Below are positions 42,626-50,387 of a stretch of DNA of 64,000 nt, piece by piece; the first letter of the stretch is position 1; each line of letters opens with the position of its first letter. Made by a program: the position numbers and the translations under genes. A model generated the notes under the pieces. That model saw nothing but the letters and a program-made list of their open reading frames with translations, was not told where the DNA came from and searched no databases. This stretch comes from G963677325 sp963677325 (GTDB lineage: Bacteria > Bacteroidota > Bacteroidia > Bacteroidales > Prolixibacteraceae). Location of the stretch: contig CAXXGM010000007.1 in NCBI GenBank assembly GCA_963677325.2, positions 434,001-498,000 of the forward strand. The letters run 5' to 3'.

Positions 42626-43432
42626 CTATTTTAAAATAAACCGAAACGGGAGGTTATAGCTAACTCTCACTGTCTTGCCACCTTGCCTTCCGGGTGTCCA
42701 TTTCGGCATAAGTTTCAATACACGAATAGCCTCTTCGTCGCATCCGCTTCCTATTCCTCTGGTCAACGATATATTGCTTATTGAACCGTTTTTATCAATA
42801 ACAAAATTTATAATTACTGTTCCTGATACCCCCATTTCCTGCGCCAGAACAGGGTAATGTAGATTTGTTTTGATAAAGTTCATCATTTCCTTTTCCCCTC
42901 CCGGAAATTGGGGCATCTGTTCCACGATGACAAATGGGGCTTCAGCGTCCTCTGATATTTTGGCATGTTCAGCCGCTACGGCGATCGGAGCGCTGATGTC
43001 ATCAGTACCCTTATCATAATTTACTGCGCCAATAGCTGCTTTTTCTTCGACTACCTCTTTTTGCATTTTAGGTTCGTCCTCTTCGCTGACTTGCTCGTCT
43101 GGTCTGATCACGGGTGGAGTAAACTTAATTGTATTCCGCACCTGCTGGGGTGGCGGAGGAGGTACTTCCTTTAGAATATTATTTTCCTTTGGTTTTTCCA
43201 GTTTTATATCAGTTAAGGATCTTATTCGTACCTCGACTTCTTTTTTCTTGGGAATAATACTGCGAATCATGGAGGGTAGGGCGGCTGCGAAAATAACCAG
43301 CAGGCAGGCAGTAATCAGAGCGATAAAATGTCTTCTGGGAGAATTCTTCCTCAGCTCATACGCTCCATAGGACTGATTTTTACCTTCAAAAACCAAGTCA
43401 CACCATTCTATGGAAAAGATGTCAGTTTTCAT
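42626..43432 (-). CDS. TonB-family energy transducer
   Basis: A 268-residue protein: cytoplasmic N-terminus with the Bacteroidota motif EGKNQSYGAYELRKNSPRRH, a membrane helix (FIALITACLLVIFAAALPSM, about 36-56), a Pro/Glu-rich periplasmic spacer (KEVPPPPPQQVRN), and a C-terminal TonB domain (GVSGTVIINFVIDKNGSISN ... LMPKWTPGRQGGKTVRVSYN). It passes proton-motive energy from ExbBD to outer-membrane receptors. No exbB/exbD is adjacent. Confidence 0.92.
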   Translation of the reverse strand: MKTDIFSIEWCDLVFEGKNQSYGAYELRKNSPRRHFIALITACLLVIFAAALPSMIRSIIPKKKEVEVRIRSLTDIKLEKPKENNILKEVPPPPPQQVRNTIKFTPPVIRPDEQVSEEDEPKMQKEVVEEKAAIGAVNYDKGTDDISAPIAVAAEHAKISEDAEAPFVIVEQMPQFPGGEKEMMNFIKTNLHYPVLAQEMGVSGTVIINFVIDKNGSISNISLTRGIGSGCDEEAIRVLKLMPKWTPGRQGGKTVRVSYNLPFRFILK

Positions 43433-43737
43433 GATTTTCTAAAGATAAATTCACTTATCAGAGTCCGGTGACAGCGATTTCCAATGAGGATCATGAATTG
43501 ATTGGATGATTAATCATTTAATCTAAGCAATCATCAGGTCCCTGTGAAAATCTTTAACCTTGCAGGACCACCTAAAAGATAAGAAAAAATTTATCAAAAA
43601 CCAAAAAAAAAGTTAACAACAATCGCAATGGAAATGACCAATAATTTCGTATTTTTTATTTTCCAAAATTATTTTTGATTTAAGATGGAGGTATAGGTAA
43701 TAGGCTTAAAGAAAATATTTATTCGGAATTTTCAAGG
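43433..43737. other. 305-base intergenic region
   Basis: AT-rich gap between the tonB-like and SIS-domain genes. No open frame, repeat or hairpin seen; it should hold the tonB-like promoter, but no exact -7 match was found. Confidence 0.4.
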
Positions 43738-44373
43738 TTATTTTTCAAAAAATTCCTGCTCGAGCATGAGGCACATTGCATGATATACCGGCATATGTAA
43801 TTCCTGTATGTCAGGGGTTGAGATCCGGGGAACACGAATAATCACATCGCATAAATTCAACATTTTCCCGCCTGTAAGTCCTGTAAGTCCAATGTTCACC
43901 ATTTCTTTTGCTTTAGCCACCTGCAAAGCTCGGATAACATTAATTGAATTTCCTGATGTACTGATGCCCCAAAGAATATCCCCGGGATTCCCATAGCCAA
44001 AAACCTGTTGAGCAAAAACCATATCGGCAGCCACATCGTTAGCAAAGGCAGTATTGAGCACCGAGTTGGATGTAAGTGAAATAGCCGGAAGAGCGCCTTG
44101 CAGATGCCCTGTAATATAATCACTGATTTCAGGAAAAATATTCTGGATTTTCTCTTTGAATTGGAGGGGAAGAAAGCGGTTGGATTTAAAACCTTTCATT
44201 AATTCACCCACGATGTGTTCACTGTCTGAAGCGCTGCCCCCGTTCCCACAAATTAAAAGTTTGCCATTTTTTCGATAGCATTTGCTGATCAGCTCAAAAG
44301 CCATCAGGATGTCGGATTTGCAGGTTTCCAGATCAGGATATTTCTCCCACAACGCATTTAGAATATCGTTCAT
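43738..44373 (-). CDS. SIS-domain phosphosugar isomerase (GmhA-like)
   Basis: A 211-residue SIS-domain protein. It has the phosphosugar-binding LLICGNGGSASDSEHIVGEL, the ISLTSNSVLNTAFANDVAADMVFAQQV region, and GISTSGNSINVIRAL, all seen in sedoheptulose-7-phosphate isomerase GmhA, the first step of heptose synthesis for LPS. An extra stretch of about 20 residues (FKEKIQNIFPEISDYITGHL) makes it slightly longer than E. coli GmhA. No other heptose gene is near, so another phosphosugar substrate is possible. Confidence 0.85.
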   Translation of the reverse strand: MNDILNALWEKYPDLETCKSDILMAFELISKCYRKNGKLLICGNGGSASDSEHIVGELMKGFKSNRFLPLQFKEKIQNIFPEISDYITGHLQGALPAISLTSNSVLNTAFANDVAADMVFAQQVFGYGNPGDILWGISTSGNSINVIRALQVAKAKEMVNIGLTGLTGGKMLNLCDVIIRVPRISTPDIQELHMPVYHAMCLMLEQEFFEK

Positions 44374-44532
44374 AGGCTAATTCTTGAATTCTGTTGTGGA
44401 AAATTCTCCACTCCAGTCGTGAATATCAATTGCTTAAAATTAACCAAATATTTTAAGAAAGAGAAGATGACAGGATATGATTTTGGGCTTTTTCTGCAAA
44501 TCATTCCGGCCTGATCCGGTTGAGAATAGGAT

Positions 44533-45246
44533 CTATTCCCTCATATTGTGATATACAGCTGAAACATCCTCATCTTCTTCAAGCTTTTCAAGAAGCTTCT
44601 CCACATCAGTGACTTGTTCTTCTGTCAACTCTTTGGTATCTGAAGGAATTCGTTCGAATTCAGCGCTTACAATTTCAAAATTATTATCTTCAAGATACTT
44701 TTGAATGGGCCCAAAGGCTTCAAAATCACCATAGATAATAATATTATCTTCTTCTGCAAAAATTTCCTGAATGCCGAAATCAATCATTTCCAATTCCAGT
44801 TCTTCAAGATCTATGCCTTCTTTACTTTTGACTTTAAACTGACATTTATGTTCAAACATGTAATCCACACAACCGGAAGTTCCCAATGATCCGCCGAATT
44901 TGTTGAAATAACTGCGAACGTTTGCAACTGTTCGTGTCGGGTTGTCTGTGGCCGTTTCCACAAGTACCGCTATTCCGTAAGGCGCATATCCTTCATAAAC
45001 GACTTCCTTGTAGTCCGCCATGTCTTTTGAGGATGCCTTTTTAATAGCGCGCTCGACATTCTCCTTCGGCATGTTGGCATTTTTTGCATTCTGCATCAGA
45101 ACACGTAACCTTGAATTAGAAGCAGGATCAGTCCCTCCGGCTTTTACACAAATTGCTATTTCTTTTCCTAACTTAGTAAAAGTCCTGGCCATCGAGCCCC
45201 ATCGTTTTAATTTTCTGGCTTTTCTGTATTCAAATGCGCGTCCCAT
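44533..45246 (-). CDS. YebC/PmpR family protein
   Basis: A 237-residue protein of the YebC/TACO1 family. N-terminal GRAFEYRKARKLKRWGSMAR, then ICVKAGGTDPASNSRLRVLM, NMPKENVERAIKKA, YEGYAPYGIAVLVETATDNP and FNKFGGSLGTSGCVDYMFE. The family was annotated as transcriptional regulators, and more recent work links members to ribosome rescue at polyproline-type stalls. A minus-strand -7 match TAAATTTG (45287-45280) lies 33 bases upstream of the ATG. Confidence 0.93.
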   Translation of the reverse strand: MGRAFEYRKARKLKRWGSMARTFTKLGKEIAICVKAGGTDPASNSRLRVLMQNAKNANMPKENVERAIKKASSKDMADYKEVVYEGYAPYGIAVLVETATDNPTRTVANVRSYFNKFGGSLGTSGCVDYMFEHKCQFKVKSKEGIDLEELELEMIDFGIQEIFAEEDNIIIYGDFEAFGPIQKYLEDNNFEIVSAEFERIPSDTKELTEEQVTDVEKLLEKLEEDEDVSAVYHNMRE

Positions 45247-45354
45247 ATTTGTCTTTTATAACTTTTTCAATTGAGGATGCAAATTTAAAAGGGATTTTTT
45301 AATAATCGGAAGTAATTGAAAAATATTCCAAAGATTCAGATAAATGTATCTTAA

Positions 45355-46749
45355 TTATTCTGAAGATTTTATCACTGAAGATTTTTTTGATTTAAATATC
45401 CTCAGAAAAGAAAAGGGATTGACATAAAAAAGCAGGATGGAATTGATGAGAAACGCTGAAATAATGATCAGATTTCCGGTCAGGCGATCTCCATACATCG
45501 AATAGATTTTGCCGAATAAAGAGATGCAGCCTCCGCTGATGATTGCGGTTGTACTTTGTAATTTGCTCGTTCTGTAATTTAAGAGACCGGCAAGGGTTGG
45601 GATTATGAATGCTCCCGAAAAGAAGGAAAGAGCCAGAAGCAATGATTCTACAATTGAACTGATTTTAAGTGAAAGAATAATACTTAGCAAGCCTACTATC
45701 CACATAATCAGTTTTGTTGTTCGCAATGAATTTTTATCATCAAGGCCTTTGGTGGTCAGATCACTTATAATGAGGGCAGAGGTTAATAGAGTTGTTGCCC
45801 CGGATGACATCACAGCCGAAAGAAGAGCAGCAATCAATAATCCGATGCACCAGTCTGGAAGAATGTAATTCATTACAGGTATCAGGGCCGATCCCTGATG
45901 CTGATTTAATTCAGGGAATTTATAGGAAGCATAGACTCCGATAAAAGTGATACAAAGGGAAAAGGGTATTAGGATGAGGGCAGTCCAGAAAACACTTTTT
46001 CGCGCTGTGGATTTGCTTTCGGCACAAAATAATCGCGAATAAATATCAGGACCCACAATGAATGTAGTCGAGTAGGTGAGGAGAAGCACCACTAAATCGA
46101 ATGGTTGAAAATCATTGTTGAAGGGAAAAGTGTTTGCGGCTAAAGGAGTTGTTGTCCCATTTTTTGAAAAAATAATAAAAATGGCCGTAATCAATATCCC
46201 TGCTAAGATAATGAAAGACTGATAAAGGTCCGTTTTTATGACGGAGATTTGTCCTCCGATCACAGTATAAAAAATAAAGATCAAACCGGATCCCCAAACT
46301 CCGATGGAATAATCAAGCCCGGTGAAGCCCTGAAGTACTTTTGCTGCACCGATGATCTGGGCCGCAATTACTCCGATCCATGCAAAAGAAATGATCAGGG
46401 AGGAGATGTTTTTGGCCTCTTTCCCATAAAAATCTCCAATCATTTGTGGAAGCGTGTACTTTCCTTTTTGACGCACGAGATGCGAAACAGGGATCAGGAT
46501 AAAGAGTCCGCATGAAGCGGAAATAAGCAGCCAGCTCGCGGCCCATCCGCGGGTAAGGGCCAGATCAGCAGTGCCCAGAATGGCCGAACTCCCAAGAATT
46601 GTGGCCAGAAGAGATCCGGTAATCTGCCAGAAATTTCCTTTCTTCCCGGCTATAAAATAATCTTTATTGGAATGAATCTTCCGTGAAGAAACAATCCCCA
46701 CGATAATCATCAAAATAATATAAAGGGCAATAATGATATACTTTATCAT
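45355..46749 (-). CDS. sodium:solute symporter family protein
   Basis: Start taken at MIKYIIIALYIILM (46749); the upstream 13 codons of the frame are not a membrane segment and precede a better start. The 464-residue protein has about 13 membrane helices and SSS-family features: SSRKIHSNKDYFIAGKKG after helix 1, GSSAILGTADLALTRGWA, YTVIGGQISVIKTDLYQS, and AALLSAVMSSGATTLLTSAL. It should use the Na+ gradient to import an organic solute; the substrate cannot be told. It fits a cell that builds a Na+ gradient by decarboxylation. Confidence 0.88.
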   Translation of the reverse strand: MIKYIIIALYIILMIIVGIVSSRKIHSNKDYFIAGKKGNFWQITGSLLATILGSSAILGTADLALTRGWAASWLLISASCGLFILIPVSHLVRQKGKYTLPQMIGDFYGKEAKNISSLIISFAWIGVIAAQIIGAAKVLQGFTGLDYSIGVWGSGLIFIFYTVIGGQISVIKTDLYQSFIILAGILITAIFIIFSKNGTTTPLAANTFPFNNDFQPFDLVVLLLTYSTTFIVGPDIYSRLFCAESKSTARKSVFWTALILIPFSLCITFIGVYASYKFPELNQHQGSALIPVMNYILPDWCIGLLIAALLSAVMSSGATTLLTSALIISDLTTKGLDDKNSLRTTKLIMWIVGLLSIILSLKISSIVESLLLALSFFSGAFIIPTLAGLLNYRTSKLQSTTAIISGGCISLFGKIYSMYGDRLTGNLIIISAFLINSILLFYVNPFSFLRIFKSKKSSVIKSSE

Positions 46750-46846
46750 AGCACTCCTGGATAATTGCAGATTAATATAAAATTGCAATCTAAAAATCCG
46801 GATCGGATGCCATTCCCTTTGCTGTAAATCAATATCTGGACCGGAT

Positions 46847-46945
46847 CAACGCCGGAGTTTATTCGTAGTTTATTCGTACATTGTTCGTACATCATTCGTA
46901 TAAATACGAATAAACTACGAATAATCTGCGAACAAATTCCGGAAA
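46847..46945. repeat. 11-nt-period array with a central dyad (ttcgta | tacgaa)
   Basis: The clearest 11-nt array, in the 237-base gap between the symporter and flippase-like genes. Units: TTTATTCGTAG (46858), TTTATTCGTAC (46869), ATTGTTCGTAC (46880), ATCATTCGTAT (46891), then the complementary AAATACGAATA (46902), AACTACGAATA (46913), ATCTGCGAACA (46924). The dyad centre is at about 46901/46902; any left unit can pair with any right unit. Confidence 0.8.
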
Positions 46946-46986
46946 AACAGTGGTTCATGTATAATGATTAACAGATGAAATCTATT

Positions 46987-47895
46987 TCAGGAAGGCAGAT
47001 CCTGAGTCTCCAGATCATTTATATTGACCGGATCGGGTTCCCGCCGGAATGGAGGGAAAAAGACCCAATACATACCGCCTGATGAAAGAAGCGCTGAAAG
47101 GATAAAAAACATCAGGCTCAGAGAAACTGCTACCTCATTGTCGAGGAAAAGATATTTTGCACCAAAAAGAAAAACCATCTCACGGGCTCCGACACCTCCA
47201 ATAGTAATCGGCAGAGCGGTAGCAATAGCCGAAATGAAAAAGAGAAACAGATAATCGGATACTTCGGCTTTTACATGAAACGCTTTCAAAATAAAGTAAG
47301 CTGATACCAACTGCATTAATTGCAAAATCATAGACCACCAGAAAAGGCCTGCATGAATTTTCAGAAAACCTTTGAAGAAATATCTCATCACTACCAGGTA
47401 AAATCCGTAGAGCAAAGGAGCCAGCACCCACGAGAAACCGCCATAGGGTATTTTTATTCCGGAGAGATAATACAGGGTAATGGTAATCATCCCTATGGCG
47501 ACAAGGCCGCTGATGCGGTTGACCAGCATGGCGCCGATGTTTTTCCTTATTCCGTTTTTCCGGTATTTATTGACAAGATATACTTTATACCCATCTCCCC
47601 CGATACCTCCCGGCAGAAAAAGGTTATAAAACATTCCAAGCCAGAAAAGCTTCAGATTGAGTAGTTGAGAAATATGAGCGCCTGTGATTTTAAAGGATAA
47701 ATTCTGGCGAAGGGCTGAGAAGATAAAAGAAATCATCAAAAAGAGCAAGGCCAGACCAAGAAATAAAACATTGGAAGTGGCAAATACTTTAAGGACTTCC
47801 TGAAAAGATATTTTAGATATTACCCACCATAGGGCTGTCACAGAAAAACCTAATTTCAGCAGGTTTATTGAAATTTTTTTTATCTTATTTTTCAC
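46987..47895 (-). CDS. flippase-like membrane protein (LPG synthase TM/AglD family)
   Basis: Start uncertain: a GTG at 47895 (VKNKIKKISINLLK) overlaps the upstream gene by 11 bases; the frame is open to 47979. The roughly 302-residue protein has eight or so membrane helices and the family signatures NLFLPGGIGGDGYKVYLVN and PITIGGVGAREMVFLFG. Members of this UPF0104/LPG-synthase-TM family are thought to move lipids or lipid-linked sugars across the membrane. It is translationally coupled to a polyprenyl-phosphate-sugar-synthase-type glycosyltransferase, so it may flip that product. Confidence 0.83.
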   Translation of the reverse strand: MKNKIKKISINLLKLGFSVTALWWVISKISFQEVLKVFATSNVLFLGLALLFLMISFIFSALRQNLSFKITGAHISQLLNLKLFWLGMFYNLFLPGGIGGDGYKVYLVNKYRKNGIRKNIGAMLVNRISGLVAIGMITITLYYLSGIKIPYGGFSWVLAPLLYGFYLVVMRYFFKGFLKIHAGLFWWSMILQLMQLVSAYFILKAFHVKAEVSDYLFLFFISAIATALPITIGGVGAREMVFLFGAKYLFLDNEVAVSLSLMFFILSALLSSGGMYWVFFPPFRREPDPVNINDLETQDLPS

Positions 47896-48823
47896 CAATA
47901 CTGACCTTTTTAACCTGATAAGGACTTTTATGCTGCGATTCGTAATAAGTCCGCATTTGATAATCCAGGATGATCCCAATTGTCACAATCTGGAAACCCA
48001 TAATGAAGAGCAATATTCCCAATAAAAGAACCGGACGGCCCCAGATATCATGTCCCATTAATTTAATGATGAGCAAATATAATAGAATACCGGCGCCGGC
48101 CAAAGATATTAAAATACCGGTAGTCCCGAAAAAGTGCATGGGTTTTTGAAGGTATTTTCTGAAAAATACCAGTAAAATAAGATCGCTCATAACCCTGAAA
48201 GTTCTGGAAAGGCCATATTTGGAAATTCCGTGAATCCTGGGATGATGGCGGACTTTTACCTGTTTGATTGAAGCCCCTTCAAAATGAGCCAGCACAGAGA
48301 TAAAGCGGTGCAGTTCTCCATAAAGTGGTATGCTTTTGGCCATGTCGGCCCTGAAAACCTTTAGCGCGCAGCCATTGTCGATAATATCAGCATCGGTGAT
48401 TTTCCGTATGATCCAATTTGCAATCCGGGATGGGAATTTCCGCAAAAAGAATCCATCCTGTCTTTTTTCCCTGATCCCGGCCACAAGGTCAAATTCGCTT
48501 TCTTCTGCCACTTTGATCATCATGGGGATATCAGCAGGATCATTTTGCAAATCTCCATCCATGGTAACAATATAATCTCCGGAGGCATAATCGATACCTG
48601 CTTTTAATGCCGGGCATTGTCCGTAATTTTTCCTTAACTGGACCAGTTTAATGCGCGGATCCTTCAATTCATTGATTCGCTGAACGGTCTTGTCTTTTGA
48701 TCCATCATCCACGTAAACTATTTCATAATCAAAGTCCTTTAAAGCCTCCGTAATCTGTTTCACAAGAGGCTGAACATTTGATTCTTCGTTATAGACAGTA
48801 ATTACAACAGAAATTTTACTCAT
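47885..48823 (-). CDS. family 2 glycosyltransferase (polyprenyl-phosphate sugar synthase type)
   Basis: A 312-residue GT2 enzyme: ISVVITVYNEESNV at the start, FDYEIVYVDDGSKDKT, catalytic DxD region IVTMDGDLQNDPADI, acceptor-site Q/R-rich helix, and two C-terminal membrane helices (about 230-255 and 265-290). This is the DPM1/ArnC/GtrB layout, which makes polyprenyl-phosphate-linked sugars at the inner leaflet. Its stop overlaps the flippase-like gene, supporting a joint role in lipid-linked sugar export for glycan or lipid modification. A minus-strand -7 match TATTTTTG is at 48854-48847. Confidence 0.92.
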   Translation of the reverse strand: MSKISVVITVYNEESNVQPLVKQITEALKDFDYEIVYVDDGSKDKTVQRINELKDPRIKLVQLRKNYGQCPALKAGIDYASGDYIVTMDGDLQNDPADIPMMIKVAEESEFDLVAGIREKRQDGFFLRKFPSRIANWIIRKITDADIIDNGCALKVFRADMAKSIPLYGELHRFISVLAHFEGASIKQVKVRHHPRIHGISKYGLSRTFRVMSDLILLVFFRKYLQKPMHFFGTTGILISLAGAGILLYLLIIKLMGHDIWGRPVLLLGILLFIMGFQIVTIGIILDYQMRTYYESQHKSPYQVKKVSIGEK

Positions 48824-48884
48824 ACCCAGATAATCGGTTTCCTTAACAAAAATAAGATTTATTATTAGATAATAGAAAAGAGAT

Positions 48885-49221
48885 ATGAGTTATGAGATAT
48901 TAGTGATGAGAGATTAGCAGCACATCAGCACATCAACACATCGCCACATCAGCACACCAAGAGAACAGCGTTAGCTGTGCGATCTTTGTAGAGATCGCGT
49001 TGTTGGGTGCAAACAAGGGGCGTAGCTGCGGTATCTTTTTTCATTCCAAGATTTCGCAGCTAACGCTGCTCTATTTTAAGGGGAAGACAATTGCTACAAA
49101 GATTTGGCAGCTAACGCTGCCTTGCTGATGTGCTGATTTATTGATGTGTTGATGTGTTGATGTGTTGATGTGCATCACTCATCACTCATGACTCATCGCT
49201 AATCTCTCATCACTCATCACT
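48885..49221. repeat. nested composite palindrome (7-mers, 8-mers, REP-like core)
   Basis: Fills the gap between the glycosyltransferase and DUF5009 genes. Order: five 7-mers (ATGAGTT type, 48885-48919); 8-mers CACATCAG type (48921-48957); a core (48961-49124) with two nested inverted pairs, AACAGCGTTAGCTGTGCGAT (48964) against TTTGGCAGCTAACGCTGCC (to 49121), and GCGTAGCTGCGGTATC (49020) against GATTTCGCAGCTAACGCTGC (49050-49069); six 8-mers TTGATGTG type (49125-49172), complementary to the first set; seven 7-mers CATCACT type (49173-49221), complementary to the first 7-mers. It stops 2 bases before the DUF5009 stop codon. Confidence 0.8.
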
Positions 49222-49223
49222 AA

Positions 49224-50327
49224 CTAAATCTTAACAAAGATCCTTCTTTTGTAAAGAGTGTAGCATATAAGCCAAAGTGCAGCCCAGACCGCGAAGGTAA
49301 CGGCAAAATCCCGCCCAAGATCCGTGCTCCAGCTGAAAAGAGCATTGGTGAATGGTTTGGCCATGCCATGGATCATTTTATTACCACCTAAATGAGCAAA
49401 TAAGTAAATGAACAAGGGGTTCATTCCAACAATGGCAAAAAAGAAAGGTACTTTTCTGAAATTAAGCACATCAATCAGCCAATACGACAACGCTAAACCA
49501 ATTAAGCACCATCCGCCGCTGACAATGACAAAGGAGGAGGTACAAATGTGTTTAATGATGGGAATCCATGGATTCATTAAGAAGCCAATGATCACTCCAA
49601 TAACTCCTGCGATAAAGAAGATTTTAATTTTATGGTAAGGTTTCCAATTATTCATTAATATTTTCCCGGCAATCACTCCCCAGATCGTATGAGCTGAAGA
49701 TGGAATGGCATTAAATGAAGCCCAATGACCCGGACTTAAACTTCCCTGCACGGTGAGATCAAACCAGGAGCCGAAATTGTGATCGGGGGTAAAAGGTTGA
49801 TTAAAACCTTCCACCGGCCAAAACTGGTACAACAGATCCGAAATCAGAATCAATGCAAAAGAGATCACCAGTTGCCATTTCATCTCTTTACGCATGATTA
49901 AAAAGGCAATAAGGTAGGTTACCGCTAATTGGGAAAGGACATTGGTGAAATTGAAAGTGATTTTTCCGGGTGAGATGCAGTATAGGGCCCATCCGAACAG
50001 CAGAAGGACAAAGGAGCGTTTTAAAACATGATGGAAGGTTTTTCCCCAGGAATCGCCTTTAGCCCATCTTCGGGAAAAGGAAAAGGGCATCGCGACTCCT
50101 ACAATAAACATGAAAAAAGGCTGGATCAGGTCCCAGAAGTGGAGCCCGATCCAGTCTACGTGCTGCAGCTGTGTTCCGATTGCAGAAATGAGTGTTCCGT
50201 CTAAAGCAGGATTCTCCATTACATTGAAGAATCCTGAGAATTCGCCGACAAGCATAAACATGGTAAAACCGCGGAAGAAATCTACCGAGAGAATTCTGTT
50301 CTGTTCCTGATTCAAAGTTGCACTCAT
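49224..50327 (-). CDS. DUF5009/acyltransferase-like membrane protein
   Basis: A 367-residue membrane protein with about ten helices. The start LSVDFFRGFTMFMLVGEFSG and the following WIGLHFWDLIQPFFMFIVGVAMPFS with an Arg/Trp-rich loop are the signature of the DUF5009/YeiB-like branch related to heparan-alpha-glucosaminide N-acetyltransferase (HGSNAT). Such proteins may acetylate sugars across the membrane. It is the third gene of a minus-strand run after the Gfo/Idh and HEAT-DUF1080 genes, so it may act on the same glycans. Confidence 0.85.
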   Translation of the reverse strand: MSATLNQEQNRILSVDFFRGFTMFMLVGEFSGFFNVMENPALDGTLISAIGTQLQHVDWIGLHFWDLIQPFFMFIVGVAMPFSFSRRWAKGDSWGKTFHHVLKRSFVLLLFGWALYCISPGKITFNFTNVLSQLAVTYLIAFLIMRKEMKWQLVISFALILISDLLYQFWPVEGFNQPFTPDHNFGSWFDLTVQGSLSPGHWASFNAIPSSAHTIWGVIAGKILMNNWKPYHKIKIFFIAGVIGVIIGFLMNPWIPIIKHICTSSFVIVSGGWCLIGLALSYWLIDVLNFRKVPFFFAIVGMNPLFIYLFAHLGGNKMIHGMAKPFTNALFSWSTDLGRDFAVTFAVWAALWLICYTLYKRRIFVKI

Positions 50328-50387
50328 ACGTAGGGTTTAGATTGAATTAATTAAGTTCTGGATTTATGTTTTGTTTGCTGATTGGAT

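Noticed and set aside
48885..49221. Insertion sequence
   Set aside because: No transposase frame; the region is made only of nested repeats.
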